This document shows positions 33,784 to 44,178 of a DNA stretch of 64,000 nt, one piece after another. Origin of the DNA: Escherichia whittamii (GTDB lineage: Bacteria; Pseudomonadota; Gammaproteobacteria; Enterobacterales; Enterobacteriaceae). A model generated the notes under the pieces. It saw only the letters and a program-made list of their open reading frames with translations. It ran no database searches and was not told where the DNA came from. The translations under genes were made by a program, and so were the position numbers. The stretch's first letter is position 1; every line of letters starts with the position of its first letter. The stretch spans positions 1 through 64,000 of the forward strand of contig NZ_JACSQI010000013.1 of NCBI RefSeq assembly GCF_014836715.1. The letters are read 5' to 3'.

Positions 33784-34763
33784 AGTGTGGGCCTCCCGGC
33801 ATCATCAAGTGGGTAGTGGCATTTGGACTGACGCCCGTCAGCGAGCATATTCAGCGCCGGTTCTTCAGCGCGGCATTTGTCAGTGGCGTAGGGGCAGCGC
33901 GGGTTAAGCAGACAACCGTTCGGGCGATCGTACTTGCCGGGAACGACGCCAGGCAACGATGCCAGACGTTCTTTGTCCTGGGCAAATTCCGGCAGCGCAC
34001 GCAGCAATGCCTGAGTATACGGATGACGCGGCGCACGGAAGATAGCGTGAGCATCGCCCGTTTCCACCACCTGGCCTGCATACATCACGATAATTTTATG
34101 TGCCGCTTCCGCCACCAGCGCCAGGTCATGAGTGATCAACACCAGCGCCATGTTCTCTTTCTGCTGCAATTCCAGCAGCAGTTCGATGATTTGCGCCTGA
34201 ATGGTCACGTCCAGCGCGGTGGTCGGTTCATCGGCAATCAGCAGTTTTGGCCGACAGGCAATCGCCATCGCGATCATCACGCGCTGGCTCATGCCGCCAG
34301 AAAGCTGATGCGGGTAAACATCCAGACGCGACGCCGGATCGGGAATGCCGACCTGATTCAGCAGGTCAATCGCCCGCTGACGGCGAGTACTTTTATTACC
34401 GCCCTGATGCACCTTAATCGCTTCCATAATCTGGAAACCAACGGTGTAGCACGGGTTAAGACTGGTCATCGGGTCCTGGAAGATCATCGCCACTTCGGCA
34501 CCCACCAGATTGCGGCGCTCTTTTTCCGAGATACGCTGCAAATCCTGGCCGTTAAACTCCAGCTTTTCCGCCATTACGCGGCCCGGATAATCAATCAGCC
34601 CCATAATCGCCAGTGAACTGACCGATTTACCGGAGCCTGACTCTCCCACAATCCCAACCACTTCGCCCTGTTTCACGCTGTAGCTAATGCGGTCTACGGC
34701 GCGGAATGGTGCGCTTTCGTCGCCGAAATGCACCGATAATTTATTTATATTTAATAACGCCAT
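33780..34763 (-). CDS. dppD: Dipeptide/haem ABC importer ATPase DppD
   Basis: A 327-residue ABC ATPase, partner of DppF. Walker A GESGSGKS is near residue 40, the signature LSGGMSQR near 158 and Walker [12 protein letters not shown] near 180. The C-terminal cysteine motif ([14 protein letters not shown]) is typical of OppD/DppD proteins. It lies 10 nt after dppC and overlaps dppF by 4 nt. No odd features. Confidence 0.97.
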   Translation of the reverse strand: MALLNINKLSVHFGDESAPFRAVDRISYSVKQGEVVGIVGESGSGKSVSSLAIMGLIDYPGRVMAEKLEFNGQDLQRISEKERRNLVGAEVAMIFQDPMTSLNPCYTVGFQIMEAIKVHQGGNKSTRRQRAIDLLNQVGIPDPASRLDVYPHQLSGGMSQRVMIAMAIACRPKLLIADEPTTALDVTIQAQIIELLLELQQKENMALVLITHDLALVAEAAHKIIVMYAGQVVETGDAHAIFRAPRHPYTQALLRALPEFAQDKERLASLPGVVPGKYDRPNGCLLNPRCPYATDKCRAEEPALNMLADGRQSKCHYPLDDAGRPTL

Positions 34764-34773
34764 CTCGAACCTC

Positions 34774-35676
34774 TTACTGCTTCAGTTTGGGATCGAGCGC
34801 GTCACGCAGACCGTCACCCATCAGGTTAAATGCCAGCACCGTCAGCAGGATCGCCAGCCCCGGGAAGGTCACGACCCACCAGGCGCTTTGCGCGAACTGC
34901 AACACGTCGGAGAGCATGGTGCCCCACTCCGGCGTTGGCGGCTGCGCCCCCATGCCAAGGAAGCCAAGGGCGGCCATATCGAGAATGGCGTTAGAAAAAC
35001 CGAGCGACGCCTGGACAATCAGCGGCGCAAGGCAGTTGGGAAGAATATTGATAAACATCTGGCGCAACGCCCCGGCTCCCGCCACGCGGGAAGCGGTCAC
35101 GTAGTCGCGATTCACTTCCACCAGCACGGCGGCGCGAGTTAAGCGGACATAGTGCGGCAAGGCAACGAAGGTCAGCGCCAGCGCAGCGTTACCAATCGAC
35201 GGACCGAAGATAGCCACCAGCACCAACGCCAGCAGCAGGCTTGGCAGTGCCAGCATGATATCGACCACGCGCATGATGATGTTATCGACCAGGCCGCCAA
35301 AGTAACCGGCGATCAAGCCGAGAATAACGCCCATAATCAGCGACAACACCACCACCAGACAGCCGACCAGCAGCGATAAGCGCGCGCCGTACATCAGGCG
35401 CGACAGCACATCACGCCCTACGTCATCGGTGCCCAGCAAATGCGCCATGCTGCCGCCTTCCTGCCAGGCTGGCGGGGCGAGCAGTGCATCGCGGAACTGT
35501 TCCGCCGGGTTATACGGCGCAATCCAGTTGGCAAAGATCGCAATAAACAGCACGATGACGACGTAAACCAGTCCGACAACCGCGCCTTTGTTGCGTTTAA
35601 AATAGTGCCAGAACTCCTGTAACGGGGTCATCGGCACTGGTGCGCTAATCACTTTATTTTCAGTAATCTGTGACAT
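34774..35676 (-). CDS. dppC: Dipeptide/haem ABC importer permease DppC
   Basis: A 300-residue inner-membrane permease of the BPD_transp_1 family with about six membrane helices. The EAA loop that docks the ATPase is near residues 195-215 ([20 protein letters not shown]). It forms the translocation path with DppB. It starts 9 nt after dppB and follows the usual operon order. Confidence 0.97.
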   Translation of the reverse strand: MSQITENKVISAPVPMTPLQEFWHYFKRNKGAVVGLVYVVIVLFIAIFANWIAPYNPAEQFRDALLAPPAWQEGGSMAHLLGTDDVGRDVLSRLMYGARLSLLVGCLVVVLSLIMGVILGLIAGYFGGLVDNIIMRVVDIMLALPSLLLALVLVAIFGPSIGNAALALTFVALPHYVRLTRAAVLVEVNRDYVTASRVAGAGALRQMFINILPNCLAPLIVQASLGFSNAILDMAALGFLGMGAQPPTPEWGTMLSDVLQFAQSAWWVVTFPGLAILLTVLAFNLMGDGLRDALDPKLKQ

Positions 35677-35685
35677 GATGTCCCC

Positions 35686-36705
35686 TTACTTCTTATGACG
35701 AATACGCGGGTTCACCACGCCGTACAGCAGATCGACCAGCAGGTTGACGAGGATAATCATCGTCGCCACCAGCAATACGCCGCCCTGCACCACCGGATAA
35801 TCGCGGCGTTGCAGCGCGTCAATCAACCAGCGCCCCAGACCGGGCCACGAGAAGATGGTTTCGGTCAGGATCGCCCCCGCCAGCAGCGTCCCTACCTGCA
35901 GGCCAATAACGGTCACCACCGGCAGCATCGCGTTACGCAGCGCATGGACGATAATCACCCTAAGGCGGGTCAGACCTTTGGCGCGCGCAGTGCGAATGTA
36001 GTCTTCACCCAGCACTTCCAGCATCGAGGAGCGCGTCATACGAACGATAACCGCCAGCGGAATTGTGCCCAGCACCATCGCTGGTAAGATCATATGCGCG
36101 ACGGCGTCGATAAAGTTGCCGTCTTCACCCCAGATGGCAGTGTCGATCAGCATAAAACCGGTTAACGGATTGGAATCATCGAGGAACACCATGTCGCTCA
36201 CACGACCGGAGACGGGCGTCAGGTTCCAGTACACCGAAACCAGCATGATCAGCATCATGCCCCACCAGAAGATAGGCATTGAGTAGCCGGTCAACGCCAG
36301 GCCAACTGCCGTGTGATCGAAAATAGAACCACGTTTAACCGCCGCCAGCACACCAACCGGAATGCCAACCGCGGTCGCAAAAATCATCGCGCAGACGCCA
36401 AGTTCCAGCGTTGCCTGGAAGCGCGGCACGAACTCCTCCCATACCGGAATTCGGCTTTTCATCGAAATGCCTAAATCGCCGTGCATAACGCCCCAAATAT
36501 AGTGGAGGTACTGCTGCCACATCGGTTTATCTAAGCCGAGTTCAGCCAGCAGTTGTGCGTGACGCTCTGGGGAGATCCCACGTTCACCCGCCATGATCAT
36601 CACCGGATCGCCCGGGATCATGTGGACAAAGGCAAATGTGAGAAGGGTAATACCGATAAACGTGGGGATGACGAGTCCCAAACGTCGGAGAATAAACTGC
36701 AACAT
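35686..36705 (-). CDS. dppB: Dipeptide/haem ABC importer permease DppB
   Basis: A 339-residue permease with six membrane helices and the EAA loop ARAKGLTRLRVIIVHALRNA near residue 230. The frame is open to 36861, but the ATG at 36705 (MLQFILRRLG) is the conserved family start. It is separated from dppA by 307 bp containing a REP cluster, so dppBCDF are probably expressed below the level of dppA. Confidence 0.97.
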   Translation of the reverse strand: MLQFILRRLGLVIPTFIGITLLTFAFVHMIPGDPVMIMAGERGISPERHAQLLAELGLDKPMWQQYLHYIWGVMHGDLGISMKSRIPVWEEFVPRFQATLELGVCAMIFATAVGIPVGVLAAVKRGSIFDHTAVGLALTGYSMPIFWWGMMLIMLVSVYWNLTPVSGRVSDMVFLDDSNPLTGFMLIDTAIWGEDGNFIDAVAHMILPAMVLGTIPLAVIVRMTRSSMLEVLGEDYIRTARAKGLTRLRVIIVHALRNAMLPVVTVIGLQVGTLLAGAILTETIFSWPGLGRWLIDALQRRDYPVVQGGVLLVATMIILVNLLVDLLYGVVNPRIRHKK

Positions 36706-37012
36706 AACCCGGATTCTCTGTAGTGACTCGCAGCCTGGAACTGCGTGTCTGTATTGCTCACAAATCAATTCCCGCCCTGGCTGGACAGGGAATGAAGTAT
36801 TGCTGCCGGATGGCGCTGCGCGCAGAGGCGCAGCGCCACCGGGTATGCAGATTGTTGACAAAGTGCGCTTTATTCATGCCGGATGCGGCGTGAATGCCTT
36901 ATCCGGCCTACAAAATCTTGCAAACTCAATACATTGCAGAATTTTCGTAGGCCTGATAAGCGGAGCGCATCAGGCAGTATTGCGTTTGTCATTAATCTCG
37001 TATGGCTTTTAA
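36706..37012. repeat. dppA-dppB spacer with REP/BIME element
   Basis: Facing REP palindromes occupy 36875-36978: ATGCCGGATGCGGCGTGAAT with TATCCGGCCTAC, then GTAGGCCTGATAAG with CGCATCAGGC. A second GC-rich inverted repeat, TGGCGCTGCG / CGCAGCGCCA, lies at about 36811-36838. Such elements between a binding-protein gene and its permease genes often stop exonucleases and keep the first gene's mRNA abundant. Confidence 0.85.
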
Positions 37013-38620
37013 TTATTCAATAGAGACGTTTTCGAAGTGATGTTTGCCTAATGGATCAACCACATAGCCTTTAACTTCTTTGCGTACCGGTTCAAATACG
37101 GTGGAGTGCGCGATGATCAGTGCCGGAGCCTGATCGTGCATCACGACCTGTGCTTGTTTGTACAATTCAACACGCTTGTTGTGGTCGTCGGTGGCACGTG
37201 CCGGTTGAATCAGATCTTCAAACGGCTTGTAGCACCATTTTGAGTAGTTAGAGCCTTGCTCAGAGGCGGCGCAGCTGAACAGGGTGGCGAAGAAGTTATC
37301 CGGGTCCCCGTTATCACCAGTCCAGCCCATCATTACCGTCTGGTGCTCGCCATCTTTCGCGCGCTTGAGGTACTCACCCCATTCGTAGGTGACGATTTTG
37401 GCCTGTACGCCCACTTTCGCCCAGTCAGCCTGAATCATTTCTGCCATGCGACGAGCATTCGGGTTATACGGACGTTGTACTGGCATTGCCCACAGGTCGA
37501 TGGAGAAGCCTTTTTCCAGACCGGCTTCTTTCAGCAGGGCTTTCGCTTTTTCTGGATCGTAAGTGTAGTCCTGAACGTCGTCGTTATAGCCCCACATGGT
37601 TGGCGGGATCAGGTTTTTCGCGGCCACACCCGCGCCCTGATAAACCGCTTTGATGATGGCGTCTTTGTTTACCGCGTAAGTCAAAGCCTGGCGAACTTTC
37701 ACGTCATCGAGTGGTTTTTTCTGCACGTTATACGAGAGATAACCGACATTCAGCCCCGGCATTTCCATCAGGTTGATGGATTTATCCTGCTTCATGCGAG
37801 CGATATCTGCCGGGTTCGGGTACGGCATCACCTGGCATTCATTTTTCTGCAGTTTAGCGTAACGCACGGAAGCGTCAGGGGTAATAGAGAAGACCAGCGT
37901 ATCGATCTGCGGTTTGGTGCCCCAGTAGCCATCAAACGCTTTGTAGCGAATACGGGAATCTTTCTGGTACTGCTGCAACTGGAACGGACCAGTACCGATT
38001 GGGTTAAGGTCCAGTTTTTCCGGCGTACCGGCTTTCATCATCGCGTCTGCATATTCTTTTGACAGAATAGAAGCGAAGTCCATTGCCAGGTCAGCAAGGA
38101 ATGGCGCTTCCGGGCGAGTCAGTACGAACTGAACGGTGTTGTCATCCACCTTTTTCACTTCGCTGATCAGCTCCGGCAAGCCCATGCCTTCGAAGTATTC
38201 GTAGCTGCCTCCAGAAACTTTATGGTACGGGTTCTGGGCGTTTTTCTGACGATCAAACGAGAACACCACGTCATCGGCGTTCAGTTCGCGCGTCGGTTTG
38301 AATTCTTTGTTGTCGTGCCACTTCACACCTTTACGCAGGTGGAAGGTATAGGTTTTACCGTCTTCGCTGACTTCCCACTTTTCAGCGAGCCCCGGAATCA
38401 CTTCAGTGGTGCCGATTTTAAATTCAACCAGACGGTTATAAAGCGGCACGGAAGAGGCGTCATAGGTGGTGCCAGAGGTAAACAACTGCGGGTTAAACCC
38501 TTCCGGTGATCCTTCTGAACAATAAACCAGAGTTTTAGCCTGAACACTTGCTGCGACGGTCATAGCCACCAGGCTCAGACCAAGCTTCAGCATCCCTGAC
38601 TTTTTCAAGGAAATACGCAT
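37013..38620 (-). CDS. dppA: Periplasmic dipeptide/haem-binding protein DppA
   Basis: A 535-residue solute-binding protein (SBP family 5) with a signal peptide (about 1-28, ending VQAK). It delivers dipeptides to DppBCDF, binds haem, and mediates dipeptide chemotaxis through Tap. It heads the dpp operon on the minus strand. A GGAGCAGA ribosome site precedes the ATG, with a CA-rich GcvB target just upstream. Length equals K-12. Confidence 0.97.
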   Translation of the reverse strand: MRISLKKSGMLKLGLSLVAMTVAASVQAKTLVYCSEGSPEGFNPQLFTSGTTYDASSVPLYNRLVEFKIGTTEVIPGLAEKWEVSEDGKTYTFHLRKGVKWHDNKEFKPTRELNADDVVFSFDRQKNAQNPYHKVSGGSYEYFEGMGLPELISEVKKVDDNTVQFVLTRPEAPFLADLAMDFASILSKEYADAMMKAGTPEKLDLNPIGTGPFQLQQYQKDSRIRYKAFDGYWGTKPQIDTLVFSITPDASVRYAKLQKNECQVMPYPNPADIARMKQDKSINLMEMPGLNVGYLSYNVQKKPLDDVKVRQALTYAVNKDAIIKAVYQGAGVAAKNLIPPTMWGYNDDVQDYTYDPEKAKALLKEAGLEKGFSIDLWAMPVQRPYNPNARRMAEMIQADWAKVGVQAKIVTYEWGEYLKRAKDGEHQTVMMGWTGDNGDPDNFFATLFSCAASEQGSNYSKWCYKPFEDLIQPARATDDHNKRVELYKQAQVVMHDQAPALIIAHSTVFEPVRKEVKGYVVDPLGKHHFENVSIE

Positions 38621-38631
38621 TATTCTGCTCC

Positions 38632-38650
38632 AATTGTGATGTTTGTTGTT
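38632..38650 (-). promoter_or_regulatory. GcvB small-RNA target in the dppA leader
   Basis: On the minus strand the dppA leader reads AACAACAAACATCACAATT directly before the ribosome site. CA-rich leaders like this pair with the GU-rich R1 region of GcvB, an established repressor of dppA in E. coli and Salmonella. The sequence is seen; regulation is from known work. Confidence 0.75.
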
Positions 38651-39185
38651 TTAACCCTTTGCAGTGGGTTGTCGCTGCCTGACCTTTTTTGTTTTTTGCC
38701 CGGTCGGGTCAACGTTATGAGGTGGGGATGCCGTACTAATTAACATCAGTGTTACAGTGCGGATCCTCCATAAAATGCCCCTCGTGACCTACAATCTGTC
38801 AACAGAATGTGAAAACGTCAATACAGCCAACCGGGATTTACACCAACGGTGAGAATCCACAAACAAAGATTAAAAAAACTTCAAACAACTATTTGCAGCA
38901 GAGAAATTTGTGCTACTCCAACATAACCAGAACAATCAGCTTAATATTTATCAACAATTGGTGATTAAATTTTATGCTTTTCGTGAAAAAAATCTGATGA
39001 AAAGGTGGATATCTGAGCGATTAATACCATGAACGCTAAACCGCACAGCGGAAAATGCCAGCGCCAGCCATAAGTAACGCAAAAAAAGATTTAAGCAAAT
39101 ATAAAAAAAGACAATGGATTCTGTCACAAATCCGTTAATGGATAGTGAGATGTGGGGCGCAATTTTGGCGGGGAAATATGTGGAG
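38651..39185. other. dppA upstream region, no gene seen
   Basis: These 535 bp hold the dppA promoter and leader near 38650-38900 and then AT-rich sequence without a supported gene. The long minus-strand frame that crosses this part (to 39688) is made from repeat sequence and has no ribosome site. Confidence 0.6.
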
Positions 39186-39519
<334 letters not shown>

Positions 39520-39539
39520 GTTCGAGCAGGCACAGATGC

Positions 39540-39566
39540 AAAAAAGCCTGCTCGTTGAGCAGGCTT
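39540..39566 (-). terminator. Terminator copy 3 (distal) of the proK array
   Basis: A copy of the proK terminator stem AAGCCTGCTC / GAGCAGGCTT with TTTTTT following on the minus strand. It is the most distal of three identical terminators spaced 169 bp apart. Confidence 0.85.
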
Positions 39567-39708
39567 TTCGAATTTGGTCGGTGATAGAGGATTACTCGCC
39601 ACTTCGTGGCTCGCCCTGCGGGCCGTTGCTGGCGCAACGTTCTCTCGCTTCGCTCGAGTCGAACCTCCCTGCCCCCGGAGGTTCTCATCCTCTTTAGGCT
39701 ACAGATGC

Positions 39709-39735
39709 AAAAAAGCCTGCTCGTTGAGCAGGCTT
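39709..39735 (-). terminator. Terminator copy 2 of the proK array
   Basis: Identical to the native proK terminator, 169 bp downstream of it. It closes the first tRNA-fragment repeat. Confidence 0.87.
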
Positions 39736-39877
39736 TTCGAATTTGGTCGGTGATAGAGGATTACTCGCCACTTCGTGGCTCGCCCTGCGGGCCGTTGCTG
39801 GCGCAACGTTCTCTCGCTTCGCTCGAGTCGAACCTCCCTGCCCCCGGAGGTTCTCATCCTCTTTAGGCTACAGATGC

Positions 39878-39904
39878 AAAAAAGCCTGCTCGTTGAGCAG
39901 GCTT
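39878..39904 (-). terminator. Native proK terminator
   Basis: Ten base-pair stem AAGCCTGCTC / GAGCAGGCTT with a 3-nt loop and a run of T on the minus strand, starting 9 nt after the tRNA CCA end. Confidence 0.93.
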
Positions 39905-39912
39905 TTCGAATT

Positions 39913-39989
<77 letters not shown>

Positions 39990-40001
39990 AATGCGGGGCG
40001 C

Positions 40002-40030
40002 ATCTTACTGCTCAGATACGCCTTCGTCAA
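40002..40030 (-). promoter_or_regulatory. proK promoter
   Basis: On the minus strand TTGACG (40030-40025), a 17-nt spacer and TAAGAT (40007-40002) form a near-consensus sigma-70 promoter. The following GCGCCCCGC discriminator is GC-rich, the mark of stringently controlled stable-RNA genes. Confidence 0.88.
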
Positions 40031-40080
40031 TCCCTTAATGATAAAATGCCAGTTGACTGGCGAGAAACTCAGCAGTGCAT

Positions 40081-41772
40081 TTAGTTAGCTTCTGCCTTCT
40101 TCGTCTCAGGGATTCGACACCAGTTGTTGTTTTCGTTGATACCACCGTCAGGTGAAGTATAACCAAGGCAACCTAAAATGGTGTCGTACAGTTCCACATG
40201 ACGGCGTGGCACTTTGATATCCGCTTCTTTCTTCAATTGCGCGAACGCCTGCGCGTTGGCCGGATTCTCCAGATATTTATCCGACATCCAGACCATCATC
40301 GGTACGCGGAACTGCTCCGGCGGCGCATATTGACGGGGGGTGCCATGCAAATGCTCACGCTCGTTAATTGATTCACCATGGTCCGCAGCATAGAAAATTA
40401 TGGCCTTCTTATCGCGGAATTTGTCGATCACCGTGTCGATAAAATGATCAACGTAGGTGATGGAGTTATCGTATGAGTTAATCATCGGCGCGCGTGGGCA
40501 TTTGCGGTCAATTGCATAGCACTCTGGCTTCCACTGGGCAAACTCACGGGGATAACGTTGAGTATAATTATAGTGTGACCCTTTGGTATGCAGCACAATC
40601 AGATGCTTACCTTCTGGTTTTTTCTCCAGAGAACGCTCGATCTCATTGACCAGCAACATATCGTCCACCGCTTTCCCACGGTTACGCGGCTCTGCTGCAA
40701 TTTGCTCGCGATAGGCAATGTTGTCAGCCATGGTGTTGCTATAGAACCACATCTCACTCTGCATAGCGTACAAATCAGAGCTAAAGCCCAACTGTTTGAG
40801 AACCGCAAATACGTTCTGCTCTTTGAGCGTACGTTGAGGGTTATCTTCCGTTCCACCTTCACGCACAAACATACAGCGTAGTGATAATTTAGTGGCGGTA
40901 TCACAAGAATAACCACGGTACATCACCAGGTTTTTCTCTTTGGCCAGCTTCGGCGTGGTATCGCGCTCGTAGCCCAGCATCCCCATATGATCCCAACGTG
41001 TAGTTTCGCCAATAATGAAAACCACATAGGTATCGTCGAGATTTTGCGTCGGGGTATAGGTGAATTTTTTTGCCGGATTCATCAGCGACCGATTGTCTGA
41101 CGATTCATCCACTTGCGCCCAGGCATACAGCCCCAACGCAGAAAGCCAGTTAGAAGGCAAATAAGAGTTCGCCAGCACGCCACCGTAGCTCGGCATATCC
41201 ACTCCGGCCATACGGTCTGCACGCTTTTGCACTACATCCATCAGACGGATTGGCCCCCATACTAATAAGCCCGCCAACAGCACGGTAAGCGCACTACGCC
41301 AGCGTGTTTTCGGAGTACGAAGCTGACGCCAGAAAGTATCTTGTGAGCGGTTCATCCAGATAAATAGCAACGGGATAATACTCACCAGTACAACCCATGC
41401 GATAAGCGTCCAGCCAACCACTTCTTTCGACAGGTCAATGTCGGTGGTCATCACCGAAGCGACAATTCCGTAGCCAATCATGACATTCATAAATGTCATG
41501 TAGTAGCTGGCTCCGGCAGAGATCAGCACCAGCAACGAGGCCAGCACTTTCCAGACTGTTCTACCGAAAAGTGAAATTAAGCGTAAAAAGAAGAAGGTTG
41601 CCAGAACCGTCCCTGCCAGTTCGATAACCGCCGAGACGCCATTAAGAAAAGTGAAGTTATGCGCGTAACCGTCAAACCGACGGAAATAGACTGCGCAATT
41701 CATAAACAGGCCGATATAGACAGCGAGCAAAAAACTTAGCTTTTGCTGTGTTATCGTTTTGATATATCTCAT
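40081..41772 (-). CDS. eptB: Kdo phosphoethanolamine transferase EptB
   Basis: A 563-residue inner-membrane enzyme that adds phosphoethanolamine to the outer Kdo of lipopolysaccharide. Five N-terminal membrane helices (about 10-180) precede a periplasmic sulfatase-like domain. The nucleophile threonine lies in [14 protein letters not shown] (near 280), and metal-binding residues in [12 protein letters not shown] and YAADHGESI. In E. coli it is controlled by sigma-E and the MgrR small RNA. Compared with my memory of K-12 EptB, differences are much more frequent than in neighbouring genes, mainly in the membrane region and at the C-terminus. Start ATG 41772 gives family length. Confidence 0.95.
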   Translation of the reverse strand: MRYIKTITQQKLSFLLAVYIGLFMNCAVYFRRFDGYAHNFTFLNGVSAVIELAGTVLATFFFLRLISLFGRTVWKVLASLLVLISAGASYYMTFMNVMIGYGIVASVMTTDIDLSKEVVGWTLIAWVVLVSIIPLLFIWMNRSQDTFWRQLRTPKTRWRSALTVLLAGLLVWGPIRLMDVVQKRADRMAGVDMPSYGGVLANSYLPSNWLSALGLYAWAQVDESSDNRSLMNPAKKFTYTPTQNLDDTYVVFIIGETTRWDHMGMLGYERDTTPKLAKEKNLVMYRGYSCDTATKLSLRCMFVREGGTEDNPQRTLKEQNVFAVLKQLGFSSDLYAMQSEMWFYSNTMADNIAYREQIAAEPRNRGKAVDDMLLVNEIERSLEKKPEGKHLIVLHTKGSHYNYTQRYPREFAQWKPECYAIDRKCPRAPMINSYDNSITYVDHFIDTVIDKFRDKKAIIFYAADHGESINEREHLHGTPRQYAPPEQFRVPMMVWMSDKYLENPANAQAFAQLKKEADIKVPRRHVELYDTILGCLGYTSPDGGINENNNWCRIPETKKAEAN

Positions 41773-41988
41773 GCAAACAAACCCTGGAAAAACAGGTGAT
41801 AACACCCTGCATAATGGCCTTTCAAGCCAGGCAAGGGAAAAGTGCGAAGGTCGTCAGATAAGGAAAATCTGCACACACAGATAAGTAGACCACAGCAAAG
41901 GGAAAAAGTGTGGGGAAAGAATGTGCTTGAAGCACAAATTTACAAAAATACAAGTATGAAAGGAGACTTATGTAGTAATTGAACGCTT

Positions 41989-42014
41989 AAAAGGGCCAGT
42001 TTTATGACCCTTTT
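41989..42014 (-). terminator. Terminator downstream of yhjX
   Basis: AAAAGGG (41989-41995) pairs with CCCTTTT (42008-42014). On the minus strand the stem ends in CCCTTTTAAG, 35 nt beyond the yhjX stop. Confidence 0.55.
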
Positions 42015-42048
42015 AATCTCAGAACAAGTCTAAAACCTGTTGCTAAAC

Positions 42049-43251
42049 TTAACCATGTACTTCGCGCAACACTCTGATCTCAGGCTGGCGAATGGTCGTT
42101 GAAAGCGCCAGAGATAGAATCAGCAGGGCGAAAATGACATAGAACGTCACATAGAAACCGCCAAACAGTGAGGCGATAATCGAACCGCAGATACTACCGA
42201 TACCAAAGCCGAGATAAATCACGCCGTAGTTTTTCGCCAGGTTATTGAGGCCGAAGAACTCACTGACCAGTGACGGGAAGACGGTAATTGTGCCACCGAA
42301 GTTAAACGCCACACAGGCAATCGCCGCGAAGAACGTCACCGCATTCAACGGTGCAAATAGCAGTGCTGCCATACCCACCAGCGAAATAACCTGTCCAATA
42401 GTGATGACGCGGATACGGGCGATTTTGTCAGACAGAATGCCCAGCACCAGACGACCAGAAAGGTTAGCAATAGAAATAACTGTTACCGCATTGGCCGCGG
42501 AGATTGCATCAAGATGCGCCAGGCTCTGAGCAATATCTTTCGCTACCCCAATCACATACAGGCCGCTCATGCAGGCCGTCAGGAACATTACCGCCAGCAT
42601 CCAGTATTGCGGTTTACGCATAGACTCTGCCAGGGTGTAGTCCTTTTCCACTACGCCGTTACTGGTTTTTACTTCCTGTTTCGGCGCATCTTTCATTAAA
42701 GTCGCGCCAAAGACAATCATCACCAGCGCAATCGCGCCCCAAATTACAAAGGTTTTTTCCAGACCGACCGTTTCCAGCAATTGTGTGTCGATAAATTTGA
42801 AACCCAGGCTTCCCAGACCATAAGAACCAATGGCGAATGCGGAGATCAGACCTTTACGCTCCGGGAACCACTTCACGCAGTTAGAAAGGGTCAGCAGGTA
42901 GCCCGCACCATCTGCCAGACCGACCAACACACCAGCGCTCAACCACAGCATCATTAGGCTGTTGGAATGCGCGGTAAGGAAGAAACCCAATCCCAGCAGA
43001 ATACCGGAAGCCATTGTGACGCGCTTGACACCAAAACGTTCCTGTAACTTGCCTGCAACAGAAGAAGAAATCGCCAGTCCCAGACTCAACAGACCGAAGG
43101 AGAAAGCAACCTGACTGACCGGCGCATCCAGTTTGGCAGAGAGCGCGCCATTAAACAGGCTCCAGGTATAAACTGACCCCAGCGCAAACTGGGTGATAAT
43201 GGTACCGATAAGGGTAAGCCAGCGCGTACGCTGATAGTTTGAAGGTGTCAT
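42049..43251 (-). CDS. yhjX: MFS transporter YhjX (pyruvate-responsive)
   Basis: A 400-residue major facilitator protein of the oxalate/formate antiporter group with 12 membrane helices. YhjX is the best known target of the YpdA-YpdB (PyrS-PyrR) pyruvate-sensing system, and its tandem operator is present 84 bp upstream. Exchange of a small carboxylate is likely from family; the substrate is not proven. The ATG at 43251 (MTPSNYQRTRW) is used; an upstream extension to 43296 is open but unsupported. The C-terminus is about two residues shorter than I recall for K-12. Confidence 0.94.
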   Translation of the reverse strand: MTPSNYQRTRWLTLIGTIITQFALGSVYTWSLFNGALSAKLDAPVSQVAFSFGLLSLGLAISSSVAGKLQERFGVKRVTMASGILLGLGFFLTAHSNSLMMLWLSAGVLVGLADGAGYLLTLSNCVKWFPERKGLISAFAIGSYGLGSLGFKFIDTQLLETVGLEKTFVIWGAIALVMIVFGATLMKDAPKQEVKTSNGVVEKDYTLAESMRKPQYWMLAVMFLTACMSGLYVIGVAKDIAQSLAHLDAISAANAVTVISIANLSGRLVLGILSDKIARIRVITIGQVISLVGMAALLFAPLNAVTFFAAIACVAFNFGGTITVFPSLVSEFFGLNNLAKNYGVIYLGFGIGSICGSIIASLFGGFYVTFYVIFALLILSLALSTTIRQPEIRVLREVHG

Positions 43252-43334
43252 GGCAGTATTCCTGCGGTAGTAAAAAGGAAAATTCTCTGCCGACAAACAT
43301 AACGAAGTGCATTTTATGCAGGGGAAAAAAAGGC

Positions 43335-43365
43335 ATGAAATGCCATCAGAACGGAATGAAATGCC
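43335..43365 (-). promoter_or_regulatory. Tandem YpdB/PyrR operator of yhjX
   Basis: On the minus strand GGCATTTCAT occurs twice as a direct repeat (43365-43356 and 43344-43335) with an 11-bp spacer. This is exactly the motif and spacing described for YpdB binding at the yhjX promoter. Confidence 0.93.
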
Positions 43366-43479
43366 TTAGTTCAGGAATGAATGACGTGACAAATATTCAC
43401 CACAATAATTATTTGGTCAGTTAGCACCCACTATCATTGCAATGGTTGTTATTAGCAGCCCATAGTTGTAAAAAATACG

Positions 43480-44178
43480 TTAAAATCTGGCGCTAACGCC
43501 CATGGTATACAAATAATCACTATCATTGGCGCTATTCTCTGCCTGGGATAACGCGGCATAGGCGGCAATATGTTGGTTAAGCAACATATCGGCGCCTACG
43601 GTCACATCAAGCCAGTTACCATTCTGATTTGTCGCCGTCATGCGACTCAGGCCTGATTGAGCCTTCCAGATATTTTCACCAAATTGCTGGTTGTAGCTGA
43701 TTTGCGCCCAGGGACGGAAATCGCCAAGTCGGGAATCAACACGCCAGCCTAACGTACTGACGCTGGCATGCCATAACGGATCGGTCAGTGTTGCAGTACT
43801 GTCACCAAACTCGTTATACATCGAGGTGGTTGTGCCATCGTAATGTAATGCGGCGACTGGACCTGTTGTAACCTGCTCATATAAAGGAAAATTCCAGCCC
43901 ATACTCATACTGCTGGTCACATCCGCCGGGGTTTCTTCCGCCAGATTAACTTCCAGTCCCAGCGCTCTTTGGCTACTTTGAATACGTTGCGACAAAATAT
44001 CGTTGTAATCCGGTTGGTGATCGCTATCCCAGGTATAACGCTCTGTGGTATGTCCTGGCTGCGTATCAACGATATATTCTTGTTGCCAGGCGTAAGCTGT
44101 GTTGAGAAAAAAAGAACTGATTACCACGCTCGCCAGCAGACTTAGGGGCCAGCGACCACCGCATTTTTTTATGATCAT
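43480..44178 (-). CDS. yhjY: Outer-membrane autotransporter-barrel protein YhjY
   Basis: A 232-residue protein with a signal peptide (about 1-30, ending AYA) and alternating beta strands ending in a C-terminal phenylalanine (VSARF), as expected for an outer-membrane barrel of the autotransporter beta-domain type. The barrel lacks a recognisable passenger. A GTG two codons upstream (44184) is possible, but GGAG lies 8 nt before the ATG at 44178, which also gives the K-12 length. Function is unknown; some databases label it lipase-like, which I cannot support. Confidence 0.9.
   Translation of the reverse strand: MIIKKCGGRWPLSLLASVVISSFFLNTAYAWQQEYIVDTQPGHTTERYTWDSDHQPDYNDILSQRIQSSQRALGLEVNLAEETPADVTSSMSMGWNFPLYEQVTTGPVAALHYDGTTTSMYNEFGDSTATLTDPLWHASVSTLGWRVDSRLGDFRPWAQISYNQQFGENIWKAQSGLSRMTATNQNGNWLDVTVGADMLLNQHIAAYAALSQAENSANDSDYLYTMGVSARF

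Larger units (their letters stand above)
39532..39869 (-). repeat. Two perfect 169-bp repeats derived from the proK 3' end
   Basis: Copies at 39532-39700 and 39701-39869 look identical; a third partial copy is native proK and its terminator. On the minus strand each copy has GGAGGTTCGA, a 65-nt insertion of four small hairpins, then ATCCTCTATCACCGACCA (the last 18 nt of tRNA-Pro) and the proK terminator. The insertion thus sits at the T-loop position of a tRNA fragment. The layout recalls the tyrT/rtT repeats of E. coli. Confidence 0.9.

Noticed and set aside
39575-39762. Additional proline tRNA genes in the repeats
   Set aside because: Each copy holds only the tRNA 3' third interrupted at the T-loop; no anticodon arm, D-arm or 5' acceptor strand.
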